From contig JAENIV010000025.1 of NCBI GenBank assembly GCA_016844295.1, forward strand, positions 1 to 19,708: a stretch of DNA of 19,708 nucleotides. Direction: 5' to 3'. Positions 7,012-14,541 of the stretch are shown here, piece by piece. Source of the DNA: Candidatus Berkelbacteria bacterium (GTDB taxonomy: Bacteria; Patescibacteriota; UBA1384; UBA12157; JAENIV01). The number at the start of each line of letters is the position of its first letter. Within the stretch, counting starts at the first letter, position 1. Under the pieces are notes generated by a model. It did not search any database. It saw only the letters and a program-made list of their open reading frames with translations, and had not been told where the DNA came from. Both the position numbers and the translations under genes were made by a program.

Positions 7012-8565
7012 ATGAGTTCTAAAACCTGGATCTATGTGATTATTTTAATTATTGTCCTCGCCGCCGGTGGGATTTTTTTCTGGTGGATGTATAAGGGTGG
7101 GAAAGTCACTCCCAAGGCTGCAGAATCTCCGAAGCCCGCGGTAGTTACGCAATCTTTTGAAGATGTTCCTCCAAACTATTGGGCATTTAAAGAAATTGAA
7201 GGCGTCAATGAAAAGGGCTATATGTTTGGCTGGATGTATTTTCAACCAGATGGCAATGTTACCCGAGGCGTATTAGCCGCGGCTGTCGGCAAGGCCTATG
7301 ATAAAATCGCCAGTCCGGCGACACCTTCTTTTACAGATGTTCCGGCAACGGACGTGAACTATCAGTGGATTGAAGGTTTGAAAGCCGCCGGTTGGATGGA
7401 AGGTTATCCTGATGGGACATTTAAGCCTGGTAATACTGCCGATAGAGCTACAATTGTTGTTGCTATCTCCAGGGCTTTTGCCAATGGAGACAGTAACGTA
7501 ATTCTCCCGCCTAGTCCTGTGGTATTTCCTGATGTCCCCGATACCCATTGGGCTTATAAATATATTGAATATGCCGCTGATAAAGGTTTAGTTTATGGTT
7601 ACTCCGACGGGACATTTAGACCTGATCAAACAGCCATTAGATCTGATCTGGCGATCATCTTAGCCCGAGCCAAAGCCGGATCTGATGACGCTGTCCCTGT
7701 CCCAACAACAAGGACATTTATCGATATTCTCCCGGATAATGCTGCCTATAAATATATTGAATACGTTTTTAATAACGCCAATAAAGCCATGAGCGGTATT
7801 TTTAGACCGGATGATTTTGCCGACAGAGCCGTTGTTGCCGTCGTCATGGCGCGGGCCGATGCTGGCTCAGAAGCGGCCATTCCCGCCGGACCTGCCACGC
7901 CTACCTTTAGCGATGTCCCGACAACTCATTGGGCTTATAAACACATTGAATACGTCAACTCCAAAGGGATTATGACAGGTAATGGTGATGGAACTTTTCG
8001 TCCGGATGCTCAAACAGAATATGCCAAGCGTTTTACGATCGCGGTGGCAATCGCCAGGGCCAAAGGATTATTAAACAACTTTACCCCTCCGACGACCCCG
8101 TCTTTTGTCGATGTCCCGACGACTCATCAATTTTTTGCAGAAATCGAATCTCTCAAGGCCGCGGGTCTGATTAACGGATGCCGAGAAGAAACAAATCCCA
8201 GCCCGCCACCTGATAAGTTATACTATTTTTGTCCAGACGATAATCTAACCAGAGCCACTGTCGCTGTTTTCATCTACAGAGCCTATGTCCAAACTCCTGT
8301 TGTTACCCAGCACTACATTTGTAGCGCTACTAAAACTTGTGTTCTAACCGACGGTGCGGGGACTGACGCGTGTAAAACAGACGCTGATTGTCAGGCGACT
8401 CCAACACCAGGAGTTACCCCAACACCCACGACAACATTAGCAACGCCTACGCCGACAACGAGCGTTACCAGCCCCGGTACGGGCGCTGGGACGGGCACGG
8501 GAACAGGAACCCTTTTGGGCGCGCTTTTACTCTTTAGATATCTCGCAGGTAGGAAGATAAAATAA
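7012..8565 (+). CDS. Membrane-anchored surface protein with six SLH-type repeats and a possible sorting tail
   Basis: A 517-residue protein. An N-terminal signal anchor (residues ~5-27, WIYVIILIIVLAAGGIFFWW) precedes six S-layer-homology repeats starting near residues 47, 102, 168, 234, 297 and 363 (pattern 'F.DVP..HWAYKYIE', then 'GYxDGTFRPD...R'). A Cys-rich patch (YICSATKTCVLTDG, then CKTDADCQ) and a Thr/Pro linker follow. The tail is SPGTG at 487-491, a GT repeat, a short hydrophobic run (LLGALLLFRYLAG) and RKIK. SLH repeats bind secondary cell-wall polymers in monoderm bacteria. The tail resembles an LPXTG-type sorting signal, and a sortase gene follows. The hydrophobic run is shorter than usual, so sorting is unproven. 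Repeat 4 (TRTFIDILPDNAAYKYIEYV) is the most degenerate. Confidence 0.87.
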   Translation: MSSKTWIYVIILIIVLAAGGIFFWWMYKGGKVTPKAAESPKPAVVTQSFEDVPPNYWAFKEIEGVNEKGYMFGWMYFQPDGNVTRGVLAAAVGKAYDKIASPATPSFTDVPATDVNYQWIEGLKAAGWMEGYPDGTFKPGNTADRATIVVAISRAFANGDSNVILPPSPVVFPDVPDTHWAYKYIEYAADKGLVYGYSDGTFRPDQTAIRSDLAIILARAKAGSDDAVPVPTTRTFIDILPDNAAYKYIEYVFNNANKAMSGIFRPDDFADRAVVAVVMARADAGSEAAIPAGPATPTFSDVPTTHWAYKHIEYVNSKGIMTGNGDGTFRPDAQTEYAKRFTIAVAIARAKGLLNNFTPPTTPSFVDVPTTHQFFAEIESLKAAGLINGCREETNPSPPPDKLYYFCPDDNLTRATVAVFIYRAYVQTPVVTQHYICSATKTCVLTDGAGTDACKTDADCQATPTPGVTPTPTTTLATPTPTTSVTSPGTGAGTGTGTGTLLGALLLFRYLAGRKIK

Positions 8566-8604
8566 ATTAACCTAGTTGACCTAATTAACCTAATTATTCT
8601 AAAT
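8566..8604 (+). repeat. Short ACCTARTTR tandem repeat
   Basis: AACCTAGTTG, ACCTAATTA and ACCTAATTA follow one another with a 9-10 base period just after the SLH gene stop. The tract runs directly into the AT-rich inverted repeat at 8605. Confidence 0.5.
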
Positions 8605-8651
8605 AAATCCTAAATTATGAAATTCCCAAGTTAGGGCATTGGGATTTGATT
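8605..8651. repeat. Second copy of the AT-rich intergenic inverted repeat family
   Basis: AAATCCTAAATTATGAAAT (8605-8623) matches the left end of the repeat at 2518. TTGGGATTTG (8639-8648) matches its right end. CCCAA and TTGGG pair across a nine-base loop, flanked by AAATCC and GGATTT. This copy is shorter than the one at 2518-2640, as if the centre had been deleted. Confidence 0.55.
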
Positions 8652-8710
8652 AGAGCAATTAGAAATGCATGCCTTACCAAAGGTAGTGAGAATAATTGGG
8701 AATTTTTGTT

Positions 8711-9415
8711 ATGAAAATTGTAGATACAATTTATAGATCTAAAAGAATACCAGGGCCGCAAAATCAGCCTTCGAGACTTCCTCCACCATCAGCGGTGGCG
8801 CCTCCCAAAAAGCCTTTCTACTACTTCTATAAGTCTTTACAGGTAGTATTGTCTTTTTGGATCGTGACAATTTTGGCAATTATGACTCAACCCTGGCTTG
8901 ATTATTGGGTAAAGTCCACGATTAAAAAAAATACCAGCCCTCAGGTTTTGAGTGAATCAATTACTGATAAATCCCGAATAGTCACTGAAAAATCTATTGA
9001 GGAAGAGACTGTTTTTAATTTAAAAAATACTAAAGTCGATATTAGTGCTCCAATTGTTGAAGGTGTCGGATCAGATTCATTGAAAAATGGGATCGGTCAT
9101 CACCCGGATTCGGTCTGGCCGGATGAAAAAGGCAATATTGTATTAGCCGGTCATAATTTTGATCTAGATGCTGAAAATCCCTACGGTCAGGTTTTCATCA
9201 GCCTCAGACTCGTTGAAATTGGTGATGAAGTTACCATCGATTATCGGGGGAAAGAATATACCTATGAAGTTTATAAAAAAGAAACTATAAATCCCAAAGA
9301 TACCTCTTTATTTGGCCAAAGTGATGAATGGATGTTGACTTTTTACACCTGCGACCCGCCTTATACTGATTGGAAACGGTTGGTATTTCAGGCAAAATTA
9401 GTTAAGATGGAGTAA
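8711..9415 (+). CDS. Sortase family cysteine transpeptidase
   Basis: A 234-residue protein from ATG 8711 (an in-frame TTG at 8696 would add five residues). A Pro-rich cytoplasmic stretch and a membrane helix (~45-62 of the ATG form, VVLSFWIVTILAIMT) are followed by the sortase barrel. The catalytic triad is visible: His148 in LAGHNF, Cys214 in LTFYTCDPP, and Arg223 in DWKRLVFQAKL. Sortases cut a sorting signal between Thr and Gly and attach the protein to the wall or to another subunit. The signature fits the class D/E/F group better than class A, but I do not assign a class. Its neighbours, SLH proteins before and after it, are the likely substrates or partners. Confidence 0.9.
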   Translation: MKIVDTIYRSKRIPGPQNQPSRLPPPSAVAPPKKPFYYFYKSLQVVLSFWIVTILAIMTQPWLDYWVKSTIKKNTSPQVLSESITDKSRIVTEKSIEEETVFNLKNTKVDISAPIVEGVGSDSLKNGIGHHPDSVWPDEKGNIVLAGHNFDLDAENPYGQVFISLRLVEIGDEVTIDYRGKEYTYEVYKKETINPKDTSLFGQSDEWMLTFYTCDPPYTDWKRLVFQAKLVKME

Positions 9416-9419
9416 AGAA

Positions 9420-10382
9420 ATGTTTTTATCTTCGAGAAAAAAAGTCACCCTTGGAATTATCGGCATTTTTTTAATTTTTGGCCTCGGATTTTTTGGTTGG
9501 CAAGTTAAATCCGGACATCTATTTTCGCGGGCCGATACAGCCTCGTCGGGTCAAACTTTTTCCGATGTGCCCATCACTCATTGGGCCTATCTTTACATCG
9601 AAGCGGCTTTTCGCGGTGGTATTGTTGGCGGTTACCCCGGCGGTGTGTACAAACCGGACGAGATTGTCAAACGCGACGCCATGGCTGTTTTTATCGCTCG
9701 GGCGGTGACTGGCGGCGACGCCAAAGTGCCGGCCGGGCCGGCGACGGCCAGCTTTCCCGATGTCCCCACCACCTATTGGGCTTTTAAATACATTGAATAT
9801 GTTAAAACTAAAGGAATTGCTGGCGGTTATGCCGACGGTAAATATCATCCCGAATATCAGGTGGATCGCGCCTCAATGGCGGTTTTTATCTCTAGAGCGA
9901 TCGCCGGCACTGACGCAGCTGTTCCAGCCGGACCCGCCACCGCTACTTTCAAAGATGTTCCAACCAATCATTGGGCATATAAATATATAGAGTATCTTTC
10001 ATCTCAGCAAATCGTTGGTGGTTACGCCGACGGAACTTACCATCCGACAGAAAAAGTTAACCGCGCCGCTATGGCGGTATTTATAACAAAGGCCTTTAAT
10101 CTTATAAGTACGGCTTTGGTGGCTAATATTTCCGGCCGCGTGACCACCTCAACCGGTACGCCTTTAGCTAATGCTTATATTGTGATTGACGATGGTGATG
10201 ATGTCGTCCAAACCGATACCAACGGCAATTACATAATCTCGGGACTCGACGCGACCACATACGAGGTGGAGGTATACGATTCTGGCGGTAGTCTATATGA
10301 ATCGTCTAATTTAGATACCCATATTATTTCGCCCGGTTTTGGCAATAACACGATTAATTTTTCGGGACTGGTAAAAAAATGA
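9420..10382 (+). CDS. Membrane-anchored SLH protein with a carboxypeptidase-regulatory-like domain
   Basis: A 320-residue protein. An N-terminal anchor (residues ~9-27, VTLGIIGIFLIFGLGFFGW) is followed by three SLH repeats starting near residues 46, 111 and 177 (FSDVPITHWAYLYIE, FPDVPTTYWAFKYIE, FKDVPTNHWAYKYIE). They are joined by near-identical linkers (VPAGPATASF, VPAGPATATF). Residues ~236-300 form a small beta domain of the carboxypeptidase-regulatory/CNA-B kind (ISGRVTTSTGTPLANAYIVI, TDTNGNYIISGL). The VPAGPAT linker also occurs (as IPAGPAT) in the 517-residue SLH protein, showing module exchange within the locus. No sorting tail is present. It starts four bases after the sortase stop, and its stop overlaps the next start as ATGA. 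Confidence 0.87.
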   Translation: MFLSSRKKVTLGIIGIFLIFGLGFFGWQVKSGHLFSRADTASSGQTFSDVPITHWAYLYIEAAFRGGIVGGYPGGVYKPDEIVKRDAMAVFIARAVTGGDAKVPAGPATASFPDVPTTYWAFKYIEYVKTKGIAGGYADGKYHPEYQVDRASMAVFISRAIAGTDAAVPAGPATATFKDVPTNHWAYKYIEYLSSQQIVGGYADGTYHPTEKVNRAAMAVFITKAFNLISTALVANISGRVTTSTGTPLANAYIVIDDGDDVVQTDTNGNYIISGLDATTYEVEVYDSGGSLYESSNLDTHIISPGFGNNTINFSGLVKK

Positions 10383-12049
10383 CCAAAAAAACCGTCAATT
10401 TAATTTTACTTTTCGTTGTGGTTCTGACGATGGTTTTGCCGATTGATGTTTCCGCCGCCAACCCACCTCAGAAATATTATCGGATGTATAAAAGGCAGTT
10501 GAACGAGTTTTTAATTAACTGGCGGACAAACGCACCCGGAACTTGCGTGCGTACCACCCAACAGCCAGACGGCACTTCTTCGAGTTGTCTTTCAATGGCC
10601 AAAATCAATAAAATTATGAGTCAGTTGGACAGAGATAAGTACTTTGATTTGGATGAAGCATTGACGCGACGATATTATTTAATGAATACCGGAGAACAGC
10701 CGTATGTGATGAAAAAGGTGGTGATGTATTTTGAGCAGGTACTTAATCCCAATACGATTGTTTATGGCTATACCCTTAACAGCGCTGATAATTACAAGAT
10801 TACAGATGCTGTTTTATCTGCCTGGAGTTCATTACAAGGCAAAGAGCCTTATAGGGCTGGGGACAGTCAGTTAATTGCTTTGGCATTGAACAAGGTGCGC
10901 GTAGCAAGTATTGAACCAATTTATGCTTATTCGCCGAAAGCAAAATCTGAAATCAGTCGCTGGCCCTTGGGGGATATATATTTGACTTCAAGATTCGCGA
11001 CATTTGGCGCGTTTCAAAATCCTGATGTGTATCCGAACTGGACGCCAGATGAATTGGCTGCGCTTCAAGCGGTAGCTGATTTAAATAATGTGGTGATCAA
11101 TTACGCGATTGCTCACAAGGTATCCCCTCTGCAGGCAAAAATGACTACAGATGCGCAACGGAGTATTAGTGTAGCGATCGGGTTTATGGGCGCTCCGGCC
11201 AGAGGCGGTGCGGCATTGGTTAAAGGGGCGGCGCCGTTTGCTACCGGCCGGACTCTAGCGATTGGCAGTAAATCAGTAGTGCTGGAGAGTAAGGTGCTGG
11301 CGAATATGTATAGCAACACCGATCTCTGCACTCATCCAGGGATGGTTGACAGCAGTATTGGACAAATTGAATCTGCAACACAAACATTATCGAGAGCGTA
11401 TAAAGGCTATTTCCCGGGTATCGACGATGTGTTAGCTAATGGTGTCAGAAAAACAAGAATATTGGAGATGGTTGATCCCGGTAACCCTCATATATTGGCC
11501 ACGGCCGACCGAGAATTCGGGTTAAGGTTTGGAGATGCCGTTTTTACGCGCGGCGCAAAGTATAAAGAGCCGGTTATTCACGAATATGTCCATTGGGTAA
11601 GGTATCATACGGAGAATTTGTATGGGATCACCGAGCGTTGGTGGCATTTTGATGAAACTATGACAAGCTGGACAGCGGTTAAGGCGGCTCAGAAGAGTGG
11701 TATAAGAACGATTGCCAATGCGCATATTGACGCAACCGGTTATCCATCTAGGAGATTTATGAACGATATTATAGATATTATTTCCCAAGAAAGAGGTATT
11801 ACAAATGCGCAGGCGGAAGACTATTTATTAAGGATTCAATTCAGCGGGAGATATTCGGCGATCGGTGAATCTATCGGCCGACCGACTTTTGTTGCCGATT
11901 TAGATGGTATGTTGGCTCGGTACGACACGTATTCTCATTATCTAAAAGCTTGCTCAAGTGCTGGATGTAAAAAAGAGTGGATGGGAGATCTTTTGAAATT
12001 GTCTGGTGATATTCAAACATATATAAAAACCGGGGTAATGCCTACATGA
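10379..12049 (+). CDS. Secreted putative zinc metallopeptidase (HEXXH)
   Basis: A 556-residue protein with an N-terminal signal peptide (KTVNLILLFVVVLTMVLP, Ala-rich cleavage region near residues 26-28, VSAA). H401-E402-Y403-V404-H405 is an HEXXH zinc motif. A Glu at 426 in the FDETMTSW segment, 21 residues after the second His, is well placed as the third zinc ligand of a gluzincin-type site. I do not recognise the family, and the ~370 residues before the motif look like a separate helical domain. Because it is translationally coupled to an SLH gene, it could process or remodel surface proteins, but that is inference. Its stop is four bases before a start-like fragment (12054) of the next SLH-type family. 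Confidence 0.7.
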   Translation: MTKKTVNLILLFVVVLTMVLPIDVSAANPPQKYYRMYKRQLNEFLINWRTNAPGTCVRTTQQPDGTSSSCLSMAKINKIMSQLDRDKYFDLDEALTRRYYLMNTGEQPYVMKKVVMYFEQVLNPNTIVYGYTLNSADNYKITDAVLSAWSSLQGKEPYRAGDSQLIALALNKVRVASIEPIYAYSPKAKSEISRWPLGDIYLTSRFATFGAFQNPDVYPNWTPDELAALQAVADLNNVVINYAIAHKVSPLQAKMTTDAQRSISVAIGFMGAPARGGAALVKGAAPFATGRTLAIGSKSVVLESKVLANMYSNTDLCTHPGMVDSSIGQIESATQTLSRAYKGYFPGIDDVLANGVRKTRILEMVDPGNPHILATADREFGLRFGDAVFTRGAKYKEPVIHEYVHWVRYHTENLYGITERWWHFDETMTSWTAVKAAQKSGIRTIANAHIDATGYPSRRFMNDIIDIISQERGITNAQAEDYLLRIQFSGRYSAIGESIGRPTFVADLDGMLARYDTYSHYLKACSSAGCKKEWMGDLLKLSGDIQTYIKTGVMPT

Positions 12050-12053
12050 CAAA

Positions 12054-12131
12054 ATGACCAAGAAAAAATTAGTACAACTTGGGTTTTCCAGCCCACTCTT
12101 CATGGGATGCTTAAGATCAGCAACCTATTGA
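12054..12131 (+). pseudogene. Truncated start of an SLH-type surface gene
   Basis: ATG 12054 opens a 25-codon frame beginning MTKKKLVQLG, then diverging and ending at TGA 12129-12131. Its first 30 bases agree with the start of the gene at 13169 (MTKRKIVQLG) at 24 positions. It lies four bases after the protease stop, the spacing expected for the next gene of the operon. The two copies flank the nucleotidyltransferase-HEPN pair, so this is probably a start left behind by an insertion or duplication. Confidence 0.65.
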
Positions 12132-12156
12132 CAAAAATGACAAAATTCAATAAAAT
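12128..12156 (+). promoter_or_regulatory. Strong promoter of the toxin-antitoxin pair
   Basis: TTGACA (12128-12133), a 17-base spacer and TAAAAT (12151-12156), near consensus. Transcription would start near 12163, about 32 bases before ATG 12195. The -10 lies inside the first of three operator-like boxes. Confidence 0.75.
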
Positions 12157-12199
12157 GAATTTGTTTTCAATAAAGTGAAATCAATTTCAAAAAAATGAA
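12146..12199 (+). promoter_or_regulatory. Three phased palindromic boxes: probable autoregulatory operator
   Basis: TTCAATAAAATGAA (12146-12159), TTCAATAAAGTGAA (12166-12179) and TTCAAAAAAATGAA (12186-12199) are 14-base boxes with inverted ends (TTCA/TGAA). They start exactly 20 bases apart, about two helical turns. Box 1 covers the -10, box 2 the region just after the transcription start and box 3 the start codon. The downstream protein carries an N-terminal winged-helix-like domain, so it is the natural candidate for binding here and repressing its own operon. Confidence 0.7.
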
Positions 12200-12746
12200 T
12201 AAAATTAACGAATTATTTTTCGCTACACTTGAACAAAAGATACTTCGCTCAATGTTCGAGGAGCCAGAGAAGCAATTTTACGAAAAACAAATTGCCATTT
12301 TTTCTGATGTTAGCATCGGGGGGGCAAATCTTGCTTTGGATAACTTAGAAAAAGCCGGCTTGGTTAAAAAAGAAATTAAGGGGCGAATGAATTTTTATCG
12401 GGTCAATTTTGGCAATCCTTTGGTCAGACAATACACAATTCTTTCGAATTTAGCATCAACCCAAATTTTAGTTGAAGTTTTAAAATTAAATTCTTTAAAA
12501 ATTATTCTTTTCGGCAGTGTCGCCGAGGGAACTAATTTGAAAGATAGCGATATAGATCTTTTTATTGTGACTAATCAAACTGAAGCTATTGAAAAAGCTA
12601 TTGAAAAACAAAAAGGAGTTAAAATTCAGGCCGTAATTAAAAACCCGCTGGAAGCTGAAAAAATGATTAGTGAGAACGAAACTTTGTGGCAGGAGATCGA
12701 GCGCGGCATCGTTTTGTATGAGCGGAAGGAGGAGAATGAGTCTTGA
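12195..12746 (+). CDS. Winged-helix plus nucleotidyltransferase antitoxin (MNT family)
   Basis: A 183-residue protein. Residues ~8-75 look like a winged helix (KQIAIFSDVSIGGANLALDN, then LEKAGLVKKEIKGRMNFYRV). Residues ~95-160 are a minimal nucleotidyltransferase with the GSx10DxD motif (LFGSVAEGTNLKDSDIDLFI). In known MntA-HepT pairs the nucleotidyltransferase is the antitoxin and modifies the HEPN toxin by AMPylation; that role is inferred here from family and gene order. The added DNA-binding domain would allow repression of the promoter covered by three boxes. There is no clear ribosome binding site, and the start codon lies in the third box. Confidence 0.85.
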   Translation: MNKINELFFATLEQKILRSMFEEPEKQFYEKQIAIFSDVSIGGANLALDNLEKAGLVKKEIKGRMNFYRVNFGNPLVRQYTILSNLASTQILVEVLKLNSLKIILFGSVAEGTNLKDSDIDLFIVTNQTEAIEKAIEKQKGVKIQAVIKNPLEAEKMISENETLWQEIERGIVLYERKEENES

Positions 12747-13164
12747 ATATAAAGATTGCTTAGAAAAGCAGAAGATAAGAACTTTTAGTCGAGGCAAAAC
12801 TTTGGCTAAAAAAGAATTGTTAACGGCGAAGGAAGATTTAAAAAGAGCGCAAGCGACATTTAAGCAAAAAGATTATAAGTGGACAACTATTCAGGCCTAC
12901 TATTCGATGTTTCACGCTGCTAGGGCTTTAATTTACAGCAAAAATTTAAGAGAAAGAAGTCACCAATGTTTAATTATTGCGATAAAAGAATTGTTTGTTA
13001 AAGAAAAATTGCTTGATTACCGTATCGTTGAAGCATTCCAGCGAGCTAAGATTTTAAGAGAAAATGCTGATTATTATGATCGTTTTTCTGATGAATCGGC
13101 GATAAAGATGGTTGAAAAGGCGGAAGAATTTATACTTAAAGCCGAGGAGCTATTAAATAATTAA
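12736..13164 (+). CDS. HEPN-domain putative toxin
   Basis: A 142-residue, mostly helical protein starting at ATG 12736 with GGAGGAG just upstream; it overlaps the antitoxin end by 11 bases. The HEPN signature YYSMFHAARALIYSKNL is followed by RERSHQCLIIAIKELF. HEPN toxins usually cut RNA using an Rx4-6H motif; here the spacing is R-x3-H or R-x-H, so the nuclease site may be altered or placed differently. It is paired with the nucleotidyltransferase in the usual order (antitoxin first) and probably forms a complex with it. An upstream in-frame start at 12670 lies inside the partner gene and is unlikely. Confidence 0.82.
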   Translation: MSLEYKDCLEKQKIRTFSRGKTLAKKELLTAKEDLKRAQATFKQKDYKWTTIQAYYSMFHAARALIYSKNLRERSHQCLIIAIKELFVKEKLLDYRIVEAFQRAKILRENADYYDRFSDESAIKMVEKAEEFILKAEELLNN

Positions 13165-13168
13165 TATC

Positions 13169-14116
13169 ATGACCAAACGAAAGATAGTACAACTTGGAAT
13201 TACAGGGGCGATGGTGGTGGTTTTGGCCGCCGCCGGGGTTTGGGCGCTTCGAAGCGGTAGACTTGGCACCAAAGCCGATGTTTTAGTTGCGCCAATGAAT
13301 TTAACCGTCACTATTCCCGGCGTGGCCGACGATCCGGTTAATTATACTTATCCTTTTTATACCTATATAGATGCTGTTACCAGTAAGACGGCTTCGGTGG
13401 ATAACAATAGTCCAATTATGACTATGTATGTTTCATCTGTTGATGGTAGCAAGACATTTAGACCGCTTAATACCGCGGGGAAAGATCAATTAGCCGTTTG
13501 GATGCTTCGGGCGCTAAATATTCCCAAATGCAGCCAAGACTGCGCGCAGAATTTTGTTGATGTCCCTAAGAGCCATTGGGCGTATCCATACATCCAGGCC
13601 CTCTATCAACAAGGTGTTTTAGGAGGCTTGTGGCGTTCGGATTCTACCGGCGCGTATTACGATCCGGCCAATACAGCGACGGTTTATCAGCTTAAAAAAA
13701 TGTTTAATAATCTAAGAATTGCGCCCGCTAATCCTCCGGGTGTTACCATTCCGCCTGATTCGAGCAACTTAACTCGTCAAGTTGCGGCTGGTCTGCTGGC
13801 CCACAATTTTCATTTTCCGGGCGAAGCCCGCGCGCCTTCAATTTTTCTCCAATGGGATTTTCCGACCGACACCAACAGCGGTTTCGATTGGGGTTATGAA
13901 GTCTGGCGCCAAAAAACCGGGGAAACTGAACCGACTTTGCTTTATGTTCAAGAACCGCCGGAACAGGGTATGGAGGAAGGTTCGGACATGGGGATGTTCT
14001 ATGACACGAGCGTTTTAGCTAATTCGAACTACACTTTTACGATTAAGATTTTTAATCGCGATGGCGAGTATGGAGTGCCTGCAACTGTTATTATCAATAT
14101 GCCGGCGATGCCTTAA
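13169..14116 (+). CDS. Membrane-anchored SLH-like surface protein
   Basis: A 315-residue protein with an N-terminal anchor (residues ~9-27, GITGAMVVVLAAAGVWALR). One clear SLH repeat (NFVDVPKSHWAYPYIQALYQ, residues 128-147, then GVLGGLWRSD) is flanked by partial SLH ends (FRPLNTAGKDQLAVWMLRAL and YYDPANTATVYQLKKMF). Cys121 and Cys125 sit just before the repeat. The C-terminal part (residues ~225-315, IFLQWDFPTDTNSGFDWGYE ... YTFTIKIFNRDGEYG) resembles a fibronectin-III-like domain. It follows the HEPN gene by four bases and overlaps recX by one base (TAATG). The start is duplicated at 12054. Confidence 0.78.
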   Translation: MTKRKIVQLGITGAMVVVLAAAGVWALRSGRLGTKADVLVAPMNLTVTIPGVADDPVNYTYPFYTYIDAVTSKTASVDNNSPIMTMYVSSVDGSKTFRPLNTAGKDQLAVWMLRALNIPKCSQDCAQNFVDVPKSHWAYPYIQALYQQGVLGGLWRSDSTGAYYDPANTATVYQLKKMFNNLRIAPANPPGVTIPPDSSNLTRQVAAGLLAHNFHFPGEARAPSIFLQWDFPTDTNSGFDWGYEVWRQKTGETEPTLLYVQEPPEQGMEEGSDMGMFYDTSVLANSNYTFTIKIFNRDGEYGVPATVIINMPAMP

Positions 14117-14532
14117 TGAAAAAAGATGCTTTAAATATCGCACTACATTTTCTTAAATTTCGGCCGAGAAGTGTTTTTGAAATTGAAACTAAACTTAAAT
14201 CAAAAAACATTTCTGAATCTGAAATCAAAAAAGTCATCAATGTTTTTAAAAAAAACCAATTGTTAGATGACACCGGATTTGCTAAAATGTGGATAAGGGA
14301 TCGGAATTTATTCAAGCCTAGTGGTTCTTTTCTTTTAAAAATAGAATTAAGACGATTCGGGATCGCCGAAGATATTATCGAAAATGTTTTAGCCAATCAA
14401 GATAATGAGGAATTGGCAAAACAAGCGTTAGAAAGTAAGGGTCGTCTTATAAAGGCTGAATTTATCAAGAAGGCCGCCTTTTTACAGCGCCGCGGTTTCT
14501 CAACGAATATTATCTATAAAATTTTAAAATAA
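14116..14532 (+). CDS. recX: RecX regulatory protein
   Basis: A 138-residue all-helical protein built of RecX-type three-helix repeats: ALHFLKFRPRSVFEIETKLK near the N-terminus, a D-T-G-F-A-x-M-W-I-R-D-R motif (residues ~52-63), then SFLLKIELRRFGIAEDIIEN. RecX binds RecA filaments and inhibits recombination and ATP hydrolysis. It usually lies directly after recA; here about 7.3 kb of surface and toxin-antitoxin genes lie between them. Its start overlaps the preceding SLH-type gene by one base. Confidence 0.88.
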   Translation: MKKDALNIALHFLKFRPRSVFEIETKLKSKNISESEIKKVINVFKKNQLLDDTGFAKMWIRDRNLFKPSGSFLLKIELRRFGIAEDIIENVLANQDNEELAKQALESKGRLIKAEFIKKAAFLQRRGFSTNIIYKILK

Positions 14533-14541
14533 AGGAGGGGC

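Noticed and set aside
9519..9848. Overlapping frames on both strands inside the SLH gene
   Set aside because: They mirror the GC-rich SLH coding sequence. The SLH frame has clear domain content.
12670..12735. Upstream in-frame start for the HEPN gene
   Set aside because: It lies inside the antitoxin gene and lacks a ribosome binding site, while ATG 12736 has GGAGGAG just upstream.
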